Below, in pieces: positions 8,900-18,900 of a DNA stretch of 64,000 bases (position 1 is the first letter of the stretch; each line of letters starts with the position of its first letter). A program made the position numbers and the translations under genes. The notes below the pieces were generated by a model. That model made no database searches. It was given only the letters and a program-made list of their open reading frames with translations, and had not been told where the DNA came from. The stretch comes from Clostridia bacterium (GTDB lineage Bacteria > Bacillota > Clostridia > Oscillospirales > Acutalibacteraceae): positions 43,584 to 107,583 of the forward strand of contig CAAFVV010000050.1 of assembly GCA_900766585.1 (NCBI GenBank). The letters run 5' to 3'.

Positions 8900-9444
8900 A
8901 GCTGTTTCGCCATCTTTCCACGATCACCCGCCACCGCCATGCCGTGATCCGGCACGGATTTCGGGCGGGTATCGGCTGGCAGGCGCTGCTTCACGATCTG
9001 TCCAAATACACGCTCACCGAGCTGATCCCCGGCGTGCGGTATTATCAGGGGCAGCGCAGCCCCAACGAACGGGAGCGGGAGCTTTTCGGCTATTCCGCCG
9101 CGTGGCTCCATCACAAGGGGCGCAACCGCCATCATTTTGAATACTGGACGGATTATCAGCCGGCGGTGCGGCGGGTCATGCCGGTGAAGATGCCCTACCG
9201 CTATGTCGTGGAGATGCTCTGCGACCGGCTGGCGGCAAGCAAGATCTATCAGGGTGATGCCTATACCGACCGCAGCGGGCTGGAATATTTCCTGCGGGGC
9301 AAGAAAAACCGCTTCATCCATCCCGAGACGTCCGACGAGATCGAGCATCTGCTGACCGTTGTGGCGGAGCAGGGCGAGGCGGCGGCGTTTGCCGAGACGC
9401 GCCGCCGGCTGAAGGAGGAACGCCGGGTCAAGAAAAAGGGGTGA
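8896..9444 (+). CDS. DUF5662 family protein
   Basis: The 182-residue protein matches a family of uncharacterised Firmicutes proteins (DUF5662). Conserved His/Asp motifs are visible: LLHDLSKYT (~residues 34-42) and AWLHHKGRNRHHFEYW (~71-86), which look like metal ligands of an HD-like helical fold. The biochemical role is unknown. The start is GTG at 8896, overlapping the hslO stop. The C-terminus is strongly basic. A family member is sometimes labelled catalase in databases, which nothing in this sequence supports. Confidence 0.8.
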   Translation: MKLFRHLSTITRHRHAVIRHGFRAGIGWQALLHDLSKYTLTELIPGVRYYQGQRSPNERERELFGYSAAWLHHKGRNRHHFEYWTDYQPAVRRVMPVKMPYRYVVEMLCDRLAASKIYQGDAYTDRSGLEYFLRGKKNRFIHPETSDEIEHLLTVVAEQGEAAAFAETRRRLKEERRVKKKG

Positions 9445-9459
9445 AATGTCCCGCCTGTC

Positions 9460-9488
9460 TTGACAGAGCGGGCCTTATCCCGTATACT
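9460..9488 (+). promoter_or_regulatory. Sigma-A-type promoter
   Basis: TTGACA (9460-9465) and TATACT (9483-9488) are spaced by 17 bp and lie 37 bp before the start at 9526. Confidence 0.8.
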
Positions 9489-9525
9489 GTATCCCATAAG
9501 ATAAAAAAGAGGAGTGTTTTTGTCT

Positions 9526-10296
9526 ATGCGCAATACCTATGTGGCCAACTACCGCAAGGCACGGGCGGACCTGCTGCTCATGGCGGTGCTGACGACGATC
9601 AACATGGTGCTGCTGTTGGTAAATGCGGATTATGCGTTTGCGTTTTCCGCCACGTTCCCGCAGATTGCACTGGCGTTCGGCGTGGGACTGGCGGAGGAAT
9701 TCGGCTCTGCGGCACTGGTGACCGGCGCGGTGATGGGCTTCGCGTCGATCGGTCTGTATTATCTCTGCTGGGCGCTGTCCAAGCAGCATCCCGGTGCCAT
9801 TATCGCGGCGCTCGTGCTGTTTTCGCTGGATACGGTGATCCTGCTTGTGACCTTAGGACTGACAGCCTGGGTCGATATTGTGTTCCACGTCGCTGTGCTG
9901 GTGTACCTGATCATCGGCACGGTCGCCGTGGTGAAGCTGCGCCATCTCCCGCCGGAGGAGGCGGTGCCGGGCGCGGCGATGCCCGCAGCCGCCGTGCCGC
10001 AGCCGTATACCACTGTGCAGCCCGCGCCCATGCCTGCCGCACAGCAGCCTTATGCGGCGCAGCCCGCGCCCGTACCCGCTGCACAGCAGCCCTACGCGGC
10101 GCAGCCCGCACCCGTACCCACTGCGCAGCAGCCGTCCTACGTGACGCAGCCGATGCCGGTCGCCGGTGCGCAGCCCGTGTATACCGCGCCGGAAGCGCCG
10201 GCTGCGGTGTCGCCCGTTCCCGCTGCCGGGGCAGCGCCGGCGGTGCCGGACGACGGGCGCCTGCCCGCCGATTTCCCCTCCGCCTCCCAGAAGTGA
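9526..10296 (+). CDS. Four-TM membrane protein with Pro/Ala/Gln repeat tail
   Basis: I cannot assign a function to this 256-residue protein. The first ~145 residues contain about four hydrophobic helices (~15-35, 42-62, 70-90, 98-135). The C-terminal ~110 residues are almost entirely Pro, Ala, Gln, Val and Tyr, with three near-copies of a 14-residue unit (YAAQPAPVPAAQQP). Such tails are typically disordered and cytoplasmic or wall-spanning. The start is the ATG at 9526, 10 bases after AAGAGGAG; a GTG four codons earlier lacks a site. The gene has its own promoter and a hairpin behind it, so it is probably monocistronic. Confidence 0.8.
   Translation: MRNTYVANYRKARADLLLMAVLTTINMVLLLVNADYAFAFSATFPQIALAFGVGLAEEFGSAALVTGAVMGFASIGLYYLCWALSKQHPGAIIAALVLFSLDTVILLVTLGLTAWVDIVFHVAVLVYLIIGTVAVVKLRHLPPEEAVPGAAMPAAAVPQPYTTVQPAPMPAAQQPYAAQPAPVPAAQQPYAAQPAPVPTAQQPSYVTQPMPVAGAQPVYTAPEAPAAVSPVPAAGAAPAVPDDGRLPADFPSASQK
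10018..10143 (+). repeat. 42-bp tandem repeats encoding a Pro/Ala/Gln tail
   Basis: Three imperfect 42-bp units lie in the gene at 9526. Each encodes a variant of QPAP(M/V)P(A/T)AQQP plus a short Tyr-containing linker. The differences are mostly synonymous or conservative, consistent with expansion by slippage. Confidence 0.7.
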
Positions 10297-10427
10297 CCGA
10301 AGAAGAAAAGCAGCCCTCCGTCCGCCGGACGGAGAACAGAGGAGTGTGCCGGATCCGCAATGGACTCTGACAGTTCGGGCGATACATTCGCCCTTATCCG
10401 CAGCATAAGCAGCATAAACCGAAAAAA

Positions 10428-10473
10428 GGTGCGCGGCTCTTTCCCTGTGAGGGAAAGGGTCGGGTGCCTTTTT
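10428..10473 (+). terminator. Hairpin plus T tract before the CNNM-CBS gene
   Basis: A long stem containing G-U pairs (10428-10446 with 10451-10468) closes on GTGA and is followed by TTTTT, then GCCTTTT. A separate GC-rich dyad lies at 10316-10334 (CTCCGTCCG/CGGACGGAG). The T-tailed hairpin ends only 37 bp before the start at 10510. It either terminates the preceding transcript or acts as an attenuator in the leader of the downstream gene. I recognise no riboswitch motif. Confidence 0.65.
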
Positions 10474-10509
10474 GCCTTTTACCCCCAAAATACAGGAGGA
10501 TAACACTAT

Positions 10510-11829
10510 ATGAACACCATCATTTGGCAGATACTGCTTCAGCTGCTGCTGATCGCGCTCAACGCCGTGTTTGCCTGTGCCGAGATCGCCGTGATTTCGG
10601 TGAATGAAAATAAGCTCGAGCGGCTGTCCGCGGCGGGCGACCGGCGTGCCGGACGCCTGAATCGTCTGGTGAAGCAGCCTGCCCGTTTTCTGGCGACCAT
10701 TCAGGTGGCAATCACGCTGTCCGGCTTTCTGGGCAGCGCCTTTGCCGCGGAGAACTTTTCCGACCATCTCGCCTCTGCGCTGAAGGGGATCGGGCTGCCG
10801 CTTTCCGACAAGGCGCTCGACACCCTGTCGGTCGTGCTGATCACGCTGATCTTGTCCTATCTGACGCTGGTCTGCGGCGAGCTGGTGCCCAAGCGGCTGG
10901 CGATGAAGCGGGCGGAGCAGCTGGCGCTCGGCATGTCCGGTCCCATCACCGTGATCGCGCACCTGTTTGCCCCGATTGTTGCAGTGCTGACCGCCTCGAC
11001 CAACGGTGTGCTGCGCCTGTGCGGCGTGGATCCCGAGGACGACGGGCAGGGAGTCAGTGAGGAGGATATCCGGATGCTGGTGGATGCCGGCAGCCAAAAG
11101 GGGGTAATCGACCCCGAGGAAAAGGAGATCATTGACAACCTGTTCGCCTTTGACGACCGCCCCGTGGCGGAATATGCGACCCACCGCACCGATCTGACCG
11201 TGCTGTTTTTGAAGGATACGCCGGAGCAGTGGGAGCAGACCATCCGTTCCTCGCTCTTCTATCAGTATCCGGTCTGTGGTGAAACCGTGGACGACGTGGT
11301 GGGTATCCTGAGCCTGAAGGCATATATGTGTCTGCCGGATACGCGGCGCGAGACTGTGATGGAAAAAGCGGTGCGCCCGCCGTTTTTTGTGCCGGAGACC
11401 GTCTGCGGCGACGCCCTTTTGCGGCAGATGAAGCAGTCGGGCGAACGGCTTGCCGTGGTGCTGGACGAATACGGCGGCGTCAGCGGCATACTGACCCGCA
11501 ACGACCTGATCGAACAGCTGGTGGGCGATATGGAGACGGAGGAGGCGCAGATACGCCCGGCGGAGGGCGGCGGCTTTGCCGTCTGCGGCACCGCACCGCT
11601 GCGGGATGTGGCGCAGGCGCTCGGCGTGCCGCTGCCGACAGAGGAATTCGACACCTTCGGCGGCTTTGTGTTTGACCGCTACGGGCATGTGCCGCCGGAC
11701 GGCAGCACGTTTGAGCTGACGACGGACGGGCTGCAGATCAGCGTGACCGCCGTGACCGAGCACCGGCTCGTGCAGGCGACGGTGCGCAGGGCCGCCGCGG
11801 ACAACACGCCCCCGTGTGCGGAAAAATGA
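10510..11829 (+). CDS. CNNM/CBS/CorC-type membrane protein (hemolysin family)
   Basis: The 439-residue protein has the standard order of this family: an N-terminal CNNM/DUF21 domain with about four membrane helices (~1-190), two CBS motifs (~205-330) and a C-terminal CorC_HlyC domain (~350-425). The hallmark LDEYGGVSGILTRNDLIEQLVGD is split here across the CBS2 end (DEYGGVSGILTRND, ~residue 320). Although often called hemolysins, structural and genetic work on CNNM/CorC proteins supports magnesium transport or efflux. The start follows AGGAGGATAACACTAT. It sits between a T-tailed hairpin and a two-component system. Confidence 0.92.
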   Translation: MNTIIWQILLQLLLIALNAVFACAEIAVISVNENKLERLSAAGDRRAGRLNRLVKQPARFLATIQVAITLSGFLGSAFAAENFSDHLASALKGIGLPLSDKALDTLSVVLITLILSYLTLVCGELVPKRLAMKRAEQLALGMSGPITVIAHLFAPIVAVLTASTNGVLRLCGVDPEDDGQGVSEEDIRMLVDAGSQKGVIDPEEKEIIDNLFAFDDRPVAEYATHRTDLTVLFLKDTPEQWEQTIRSSLFYQYPVCGETVDDVVGILSLKAYMCLPDTRRETVMEKAVRPPFFVPETVCGDALLRQMKQSGERLAVVLDEYGGVSGILTRNDLIEQLVGDMETEEAQIRPAEGGGFAVCGTAPLRDVAQALGVPLPTEEFDTFGGFVFDRYGHVPPDGSTFELTTDGLQISVTAVTEHRLVQATVRRAAADNTPPCAEK

Positions 11830-11947
11830 GCAAGATCGGCGGGGAAATTCAAAGTCTATTCATACCACGCGGGACAAACCGTGGTAAAATACAGGCGAGA
11901 CAGGGAAAAATACTGCGGTATTTCCCCTTTTGAGAGGAGCGAACGCT

Positions 11948-12649
11948 ATGAATGCGACAAGAATTCTCGTCGCGGATGACGATGCCAATATCTGTGAGCT
12001 TCTGCGGCTGTATCTGGAAAAGGAAGGCTATGACGTGGATATTGCGGAAAACGGCGCCCGCGCGCTGGAGCATTTCGACCGCCAGCCGCCCGATCTGATG
12101 CTGCTTGACGTGATGATGCCCGAAATGGACGGCTGGCACGTCTGCCGCGAGATCCGCAAAAAATCCAACTGCCCGATCATCATGCTGACCGCCAAAAGTG
12201 AGGTGTTCGACAAGGTGCTGGGGCTTGAGCTCGGGGCAGACGACTATGTCGTCAAGCCGTTTGAGGCGAAGGAGGTCATTGCCCGCGTCAAGGCGGTGCT
12301 GCGCCGCTGCGGGGGAGACGGACAGAAGAAAAACCGTATTGTCCAGTATGACAAGCTGTATATCAATATGGATAACTATGAGCTGCGGGTCAACGGCAAG
12401 CAGATCGACACGCCGCCCAAGGAGATGGATCTGATCTACCATCTCGCGAGCAACCCCAACCGCGTCTATACGCGCGACCAGCTGCTCGACGAGGTGTGGG
12501 GATTTGAATATTACGGCGACAGCCGCACGGTGGATGTCCACGTCAAGCGCCTGCGCGAGAAGCTGGACGGCGTATCCGACCAGTGGACGCTCAAGACGGT
12601 GTGGGGCGTCGGCTATAAGTTTGAAGTGCGGGATCCCGCCCAAAGCTGA
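11948..12649 (+). CDS. OmpR/PhoB family response regulator
   Basis: The 233-residue protein has a receiver domain (~5-120) with the acidic pair DDD, phospho-acceptor Asp in LMLLDVMMP (~residue 54), Thr in MLTA and Lys in VKPFE. A winged-helix effector domain (~135-230) follows, ending with the family-typical SRTVDVHVKRLREK and TVWGVGYKFE. The ATG at 11948 follows GAGAGGAG; an upstream in-frame start is not preferred. The cognate histidine kinase starts 15 bp downstream and an HtrA protease follows. This resembles the CssRS-HtrA envelope-stress arrangement of Bacillus, but the target genes are inferred. Confidence 0.95.
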   Translation: MNATRILVADDDANICELLRLYLEKEGYDVDIAENGARALEHFDRQPPDLMLLDVMMPEMDGWHVCREIRKKSNCPIIMLTAKSEVFDKVLGLELGADDYVVKPFEAKEVIARVKAVLRRCGGDGQKKNRIVQYDKLYINMDNYELRVNGKQIDTPPKEMDLIYHLASNPNRVYTRDQLLDEVWGFEYYGDSRTVDVHVKRLREKLDGVSDQWTLKTVWGVGYKFEVRDPAQS

Positions 12650-12664
12650 CGGAGGCGCATCCCG

Positions 12665-14143
12665 ATGTTCAAAAGCCTGTTCTCCAAATATTTTACGATC
12701 TTTTCCCTGATCCCGATCCTGGCGGTGCTGGTGCTCGGCAGCTCGCAGCTGCTGTTTTCCTACCGCTACTGGACGGAGGAGAAGAAAGCGGCACTTGCCG
12801 ACAGCGCCACGCAGGTGGCGGAATTTGCCGCGGGCAGCGCCACGCAGGGAAGCGACGGCTACTACTACCTGTCCCGTTCGACCGGCTACTATTTAAATGC
12901 CATGACCTCCATGACGGATTTTAACGCCCTGATTGTCTCCAAGGACGGCTCTGTTATCGTCAGCGCAGCAGACGGCGCCGTGCACGAGGAAACGGTCACG
13001 CTGCCGGCTCAGCTGATGACCAAGCTGCACACGCTGGAGCAGTCGGGCGATGCGGTGAACTTCACCCCGTCGGTCATGCGGCCGGTGTATGCGGACAGCC
13101 GCTATACCGTGGCGTGCCCCATCGTGAAGGATGAGGTGATCGGCTATGCGCTGGTCTCGTCCTCGGCGAGCGCGCTCTCCGATTATGTGAACAACAACAT
13201 CAAGATCTTTCTGCTGTCGGCGCTGCTGGTGCTGCTGCTGACGTTTCTGGTCAGCTATCTGGCGGCGGACCGGCTGGTGCGTCCGCTCCGCCGTATGGCG
13301 GCGGCGGTGCGCAGCTTCTCCACCGGCGATTTTTCCGCCCGTATTCCCGTCAGCGGCAACGACGAGGTGGCACAGCTGGCGTCATCACTCAACACGATGG
13401 CGGCGACGCTGTCCTCGGAAGAGGAGATGCGCCGCAGCTTTATCGCCAATGTGTCCCATGAGCTGAAAACGCCGATGACCACGATCGCGGGCTTTATCGA
13501 CGGCATTTTGGACGGCACGATCCCGGACAGCCAGCGCGACCGGTATCTGCGGGTCGTGTCCGACGAGGTCAAACGGCTGTCGCGCCTTGTGCGCTCGATG
13601 CTCAACCTGTCGCGCATCGACGCGGGGCAGCTCAAGCTCAATCCCGTCAGCTTTGATCTGACCGAGGCGGTCGGCTCGGTGCTGACCTCGTTTGAGCAGC
13701 GGATCAACGAAAAGCACATCGCCATCGAGGGGCTTGAGGACTGCCCGCGTATGCCGGTCTGCGGCGACTTCGACCTGCTCGGTCAGGTCGTGTACAATCT
13801 GCTGGACAATGCGATCAAGTTCACCAATGACGGCGGCACAATCCGCATCACCATGCGCCACGCCGACGGCCGGATCTACTGCGCGATCCGCAACACCGGC
13901 ATGGGCATTGCCGCCTGTGAGCTGCCGCGGATATTCGAGCGGTTCTACAAGACCGATAAATCCCGCGGGCTGGATAAAAACGGCGTCGGACTGGGGCTGT
14001 ACATCGTACAGAATGTGATCCAGCTCCACCACGGCGAGATCACGGTACGCTCCGTTGAGGGCGAGTACTGCGAGTTTGAGTTCTGGCTCCCCGAGGATCC
14101 CGCCGCTGCCTATGTGGAGGACGGTTTTTCGGCTAATGTTTAA
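12665..14143 (+). CDS. Sensor histidine kinase (HAMP-HisKA-HATPase)
   Basis: The 492 residues contain TM1 (~10-34), an extracytoplasmic sensor of ~135 residues, TM2 (~177-200), a HAMP linker (~200-252) and HisKA with the phospho-His in NVSHELKTPMTTIAGFIDG (~265). The HATPase_c domain has the N box NLLDNAIKFT, G1-like GMGIA and G2 GVGLGLYIVQ. All catalytic boxes look intact. It is translated from an ATG 15 bp after the response regulator, so both form a two-component pair. The extracytoplasmic domain shows no named motif; the neighbouring HtrA protease suggests that it senses envelope or secretion stress. Confidence 0.95.
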   Translation: MFKSLFSKYFTIFSLIPILAVLVLGSSQLLFSYRYWTEEKKAALADSATQVAEFAAGSATQGSDGYYYLSRSTGYYLNAMTSMTDFNALIVSKDGSVIVSAADGAVHEETVTLPAQLMTKLHTLEQSGDAVNFTPSVMRPVYADSRYTVACPIVKDEVIGYALVSSSASALSDYVNNNIKIFLLSALLVLLLTFLVSYLAADRLVRPLRRMAAAVRSFSTGDFSARIPVSGNDEVAQLASSLNTMAATLSSEEEMRRSFIANVSHELKTPMTTIAGFIDGILDGTIPDSQRDRYLRVVSDEVKRLSRLVRSMLNLSRIDAGQLKLNPVSFDLTEAVGSVLTSFEQRINEKHIAIEGLEDCPRMPVCGDFDLLGQVVYNLLDNAIKFTNDGGTIRITMRHADGRIYCAIRNTGMGIAACELPRIFERFYKTDKSRGLDKNGVGLGLYIVQNVIQLHHGEITVRSVEGEYCEFEFWLPEDPAAAYVEDGFSANV

Positions 14144-14226
14144 AAATTTCGCGGTTTTTCTTCAAGAAACGGACACACTTGCCGTGTATACTGCAGATAA
14201 AGACATCCGGAAAGGTTGTGAATGAT

Positions 14227-15756
14227 ATGTCTGATTGGCTGAATTCGACAAATGAACCCATCCCCCCGACGGAGGGGGGCAATGCTCCTGAAAATATGGC
14301 TCCGACACCAGAGACTGTGCCTGCGGCCGAGCCGCAGACGGCGGCTGCCTCCGAGGTGCCGTCGGAGCAGCTCCCGCCGGTGAACACATGGACGGCGCCC
14401 GCGGATAACGCCTGCACCTACCATTACGCCAACCCGAACCCGCCTGTGCAGCAGACGACGCCCGCCGACGGCGGCTGGCAGGGCGGCAGCCCTTACGGCG
14501 GCACGCAGACCCCCGCCTACGGCGGCTGGAACGTGCAGCCGACGCCGCCGAAAAAGCCGCGGAAAAAGCTGCGGGGCACGACGGTGGTGCTGACGGTGCT
14601 CAGCGTGGTCTGTGCACTTGCTCTGGTGACCTGCGCCGTACTGACCGTGAATCTGCTGTCCGCGTCCGGTACGGACGACGGCTCGGCTCCTGCCGGTGAA
14701 AGCTCCGCCGTGTCGGATAACTCTGCCGTTGACGAAAGCGCCCCGTCGCTGACGATCAACGACGGCGACGAGGCGGACGGCGGGCTGACCAACAAGCAGA
14801 TCATTGCCAAAAACCTGAATTCCACCGTGCTGATCGACATTTATACCTATTCGACGAGCAGCCAGGGCGGGTTCAGCCATTGGGGCAGCGACAACAGCGG
14901 CCGCCAGCTGAAAAAGAGCGGCAGCGCAACCGGCATCGTCTGGACGGCGGACGGCTACATCATCACCAACTGGCACTGCGTCGTGGATGAAAACAGCGGT
15001 GAGGAATATCCCCGCGTGGACGTGACGCTGTATGACGGCACCGTGTACGAAAAGGCGAAGATCGTCGGTTATGACAAAACGTCGGATCTCGCCGTGATCA
15101 AGGTGGATGCCACCGGCCTGTCCGCCGCCTCGTTCGGCGATTCCGCCAAGCTGGAAATGGGCGACCGCGTCATTGCGATCGGCAACCCGGGCGGGCTGGG
15201 CTTCACGAGCAGCGTCGGTACCATCTCGGGTCTTGAGCGCGATGTCTATGAGGATTCCGGCTACAGCCTCAAATGCCTGCAGACCGATGCCGTGATCAAC
15301 CCCGGCAACTCCGGCGGCCCGCTGATCAACATGTACGGACAGGTTGTCGGCATCAACTCCGCCAAGATTGTGGCGGAGGGCTATGAGGGACTCGGCTTCT
15401 CCATCCCGATCAACGAGGCAAAAGCCATTTTGGACGATCTGGTCAAATACCACTATGTTACCGGCCGTGTGTCGCTCGGTATCACCGGCTACAGCGTCAC
15501 GACCGTGGGGCTTGAGGGCTTTTGCATCGCGTCGATTGAGAAGGGCTCGGCACTTGAGGGTACCGATGCCAAGGTCGGCGACATCATCTCCTATGTGGAC
15601 GGCACCCGCGTCACCGGCTACGGCGAGCTGCGCTCGGCGCTTGCGGCACACAAGGTGGGCGACAGCGTGAAGCTGACGCTGATGCGCTATGACAGCCGCA
15701 CCCACAATGTCAATAACCTCACCGTGACCTGTACACTCGGCGAAAATCGCGGATGA
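14227..15756 (+). CDS. HtrA/DegP-like membrane-anchored serine protease
   Basis: The 509-residue protein begins with a ~115-residue cytoplasmic segment rich in Pro, Thr, Gly and Gln, then a basic KKPRKKLR patch and a single TM helix (~120-142). The trypsin-like domain contains all three catalytic residues: His in IITNWHCV (~residue 247), Asp in TSDLAVIKV (~286) and Ser in NPGNSGGPLI (~362). A C-terminal PDZ domain (~415-505) completes the S1C layout. The role is degradation of misfolded exported proteins outside the membrane. The ATG at 14227 is chosen because upstream sequence contains a TATACT -10-like box (14187-14192). The upstream two-component pair probably controls it. A strong terminator follows. 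Confidence 0.95.
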   Translation: MSDWLNSTNEPIPPTEGGNAPENMAPTPETVPAAEPQTAAASEVPSEQLPPVNTWTAPADNACTYHYANPNPPVQQTTPADGGWQGGSPYGGTQTPAYGGWNVQPTPPKKPRKKLRGTTVVLTVLSVVCALALVTCAVLTVNLLSASGTDDGSAPAGESSAVSDNSAVDESAPSLTINDGDEADGGLTNKQIIAKNLNSTVLIDIYTYSTSSQGGFSHWGSDNSGRQLKKSGSATGIVWTADGYIITNWHCVVDENSGEEYPRVDVTLYDGTVYEKAKIVGYDKTSDLAVIKVDATGLSAASFGDSAKLEMGDRVIAIGNPGGLGFTSSVGTISGLERDVYEDSGYSLKCLQTDAVINPGNSGGPLINMYGQVVGINSAKIVAEGYEGLGFSIPINEAKAILDDLVKYHYVTGRVSLGITGYSVTTVGLEGFCIASIEKGSALEGTDAKVGDIISYVDGTRVTGYGELRSALAAHKVGDSVKLTLMRYDSRTHNVNNLTVTCTLGENRG

Positions 15757-15790
15757 GACACGGTGCATACCGCAGATAGCGAAGCGGAAA

Positions 15791-15831
15791 GCGGGATCGG
15801 AGCGGCATTTGCCGGCCGATTCCGCTTTTTT
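15791..15831 (+). terminator. Rho-independent terminator after htrA-like gene
   Basis: GCGGGATCGGAGCGGCA pairs imperfectly with TGCCGGCCGATTCCGC across a TT loop. Seven T residues follow. Confidence 0.85.
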
Positions 15832-15877
15832 CTCCAAAAAAGTTTGCCGAAATCGGCGGATTTCTTGAATTTGACTC

Positions 15878-15906
15878 TTTACAGTTCCCGCGCAAGATGG
15901 TATGAT
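15878..15906 (+). promoter_or_regulatory. Promoter of the PFOR gene
   Basis: TTTACA (15878-15883) and TATGAT (15901-15906) are separated by 17 bp, 58 bp before the PFOR start. Confidence 0.7.
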
Positions 15907-15963
15907 ATACGGTGGTGTAATCCAAAAAGGTGTTTATTCAATCCAGAAGGAGGACATTGTTCT

Positions 15964-18900
15964 ATGGCAAGAAAATGTAAAACCATGGACGGCAATAACG
16001 CGGCGGCACATGTAGCCTATGCGTTTACCGAAGTGGCGGGCATCTACCCGATCACGCCGTCCAGCCCGATGGCGGATTATGTCGACCAGTGGTCGGCACA
16101 GGGGCTGAAAAATATCTTCGGCACGACCGTCAAGGTGTCCGAGATGCAGTCGGAGGCCGGCGCCGCCGGTACGGTTCACGGCTCTCTCGCTGCGGGCGCG
16201 CTGACGACGACGTTCACCGCCTCCCAGGGCCTGCTGCTCATGATCCCGAACATGTACAAAATCGCCGGTGAGCTGCTTCCCTGCGTGTTCCATGTGTCTG
16301 CCCGCTGCGTGGCGTCCCATGCGCTGAACATTTTCGGCGATCATTCCGACGTCTATGCCTGCCGCCAGACCGGCTTTGCCATGCTGGCGGAGACCAACCC
16401 GCAGGAGGTCATGGATCTGGCTGCGGTGGCGCATCTTGCCGCCATCAAGGGCCGTGTCCCCTTCATCAACTTCTTCGACGGCTTCCGCACCTCCCACGAG
16501 ATCCAGAAGATCCGCGTCTGGGACTACGAGGATCTCAAAGAAATGTGTGATATGGACGCTGTCGAGGCGTTCCGCAAGCGCGCGCTTAACCCGGAGCATC
16601 CGGTCATGCGCGGCTCACATGAAAACGGCGATATCTTCTTCCAGCACCGTGAGGCTTGCAACAAGTACTACGACGCCGTCCCCGGCATTGTCGAGGAGTA
16701 CATGGGCAAGATCAACGAGAAGCTGGGCACCGACTATAAGCTGTTCAACTACTACGGCGCGCCCGATGCCGAGCGCGTGATCGTCGCGATGGGCTCCATC
16801 TGCGACGTCGCCGAGGAGGTCATCGACTACCTGACCGCCAAGGGCGAGAAGGTCGGCCTTGTCAAGGTGCGTCTGTACCGTCCGTTCCGCGCGGACAAGC
16901 TCGCCGAGGCGATTCCCGCCACCGCCAAGACGGTTGCGGTGCTGGATCGCACCAAGGAGCCGGGCGCTCTGGGTGAGCCGCTGTACATGGACGTCGTGAC
17001 CGCGCTGGCGACCGTCGGCCGCAGCGACATCCGCGTTATCGGCGGCCGCTACGGTCTGGGCTCCAAGGATACTCCGCCTGCAAGCGTGTTTGCCGTGTAT
17101 GACGAGATGACGAAGGCGGAGCCGAAGCGTCAGTTCACGATCGGCATCGTGGACGATGTGACCGGCCTCTCCCTCGAGGAGAAGGAAGCCCCGAACACCG
17201 CCGCGGAAGGCACCATCGAGTGCAAATTCTGGGGTCTGGGCGGTGACGGCACCGTCGGCGCGAACAAGGACTCCATCAAGATCATCGGCGACCATACCGA
17301 CAAGTATGTGCAGGCGTACTTCCAGTACGACTCCAAAAAGACCGGCGGTATCACGATCAGCCACCTGCGCTTCGGCGACAAGCCCATTAAGAGCCCCTAT
17401 TACATCAACAAGGCGGATTTTGTGGCGTGCCACAACCCGTCCTATGTCATCAAGGGCTATAAGATGGTCAACGACGTCAAGCCCGGCGGCGTGTTCCTGA
17501 TCAACTGCCAGTGGACGCCGGAAGAGCTGGATCACCATATGCCTGCGGAAGCCAAGCGCTATATCGCGAAAAACAACATCCAGCTCTATACCGTCAACGC
17601 CATCGACCTGGCGGCGAAGATCGGTCTCGGCAAGCGCACCAACACCGTGCTGCAGTCTGCGTTCTTCGCGCTGTCCAAGGTGCTGCCCGCGGACGAGGCG
17701 ATCGGCTACATGAAGGAAAAAGCCCAGAAGTTCATGAAGAAGGGCAAAGAGATCGTTGAGATGAACGAGCGCGCCATCGACGCCGGTGCAACCGCGTTTG
17801 TGAAGATCGACGTGCCCGCCGCGTGGGCGGATGCGGTCGACGCGCCTGTTGCCGCGACCGAGCACGGCCCCGCGAAGCTCATCAAGATGGTGGACGACAT
17901 CATGAAGCCGGTCGGCAAGATGGACGGCGACAGCCTGCCCGTCTCTGCGTTCACGGATCATGTGGACGGCACGTTTGAGCAGGGCGCGTCCGCGTATGAG
18001 AAGCGCGGCGTGGCGGTCATGGTGCCCGAGTGGAACGCCGAGACCTGTGCGAAGTGCAACAAGTGCGCGTTTGTCTGCCCCCATGCGACCATCCGTCCGT
18101 TCGGCCTGACCGAGGAGGAAGTCGCTGCGGCTCCCGCCAACATGAAGAAGGCGCCGAAGCCCATCGTCAAGACCTCCTACACCTATACCCTCGCCATCTC
18201 CCCGATGGACTGCATGGGCTGCGGTGTCTGCGTGGGTGTCTGCCCGACCAAGTCCCTCACCATGGTCTCCCGCGAAAGCCAGGAAGCCGAGCAGGCGGTG
18301 TTCGACTACTGTGTCGAGAATGTGGCGCCGAAGAAGGATATCGAAGCCAACACCGTGATCGGCAGCCAGTACAAGAAGCCGCTGCTTGAGTTCTCCGGCT
18401 CCTGCGCCGGCTGCGCCGAGACGTCCTATGCCCGCCTGATCACCCAGATCTGCGGCGACCGGATGTATATCTCCAACGCCACCGGCTGCTCCTCCATCTG
18501 GGGCGGTCCTGCGGCCACCTCGCCGTATACGACCGACAAGAACGGCCACGGCCCCGCCTGGGCGAACTCCCTGTTTGAGGACAACGCCGAGCACGGCTAC
18601 GGCATGTATCTGGGTCAAAAAGCGATCCGCAACCGTCTGATCGACGAAGTGCGCGAGATCGCGGCTGCCGAGAAAGCGCCCGCGACGCTGAAGGCGGCCT
18701 GCGAGGCGTATCTCGAGACCGTCAACGACGGCAAGGCCAACGCCGGTGCGACCGACGCGCTCGTTGCCGAGCTGACCGCGTTTGACTGCGACTGTGCCGC
18801 CCGCAAGGATGTGCTGGCGCACAAGGAATACCTCGCGAAGAAGTCCGTCTGGATCTTCGGCGGCGACGGCTGGGCCTATGACATCGGCTTCGGCGGTCTC

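Noticed and set aside
10018..10143. Repeats that could suggest a CRISPR array
   Set aside because: They are contiguous, in frame and encode a Pro/Ala/Gln tail; there are no unique spacers.
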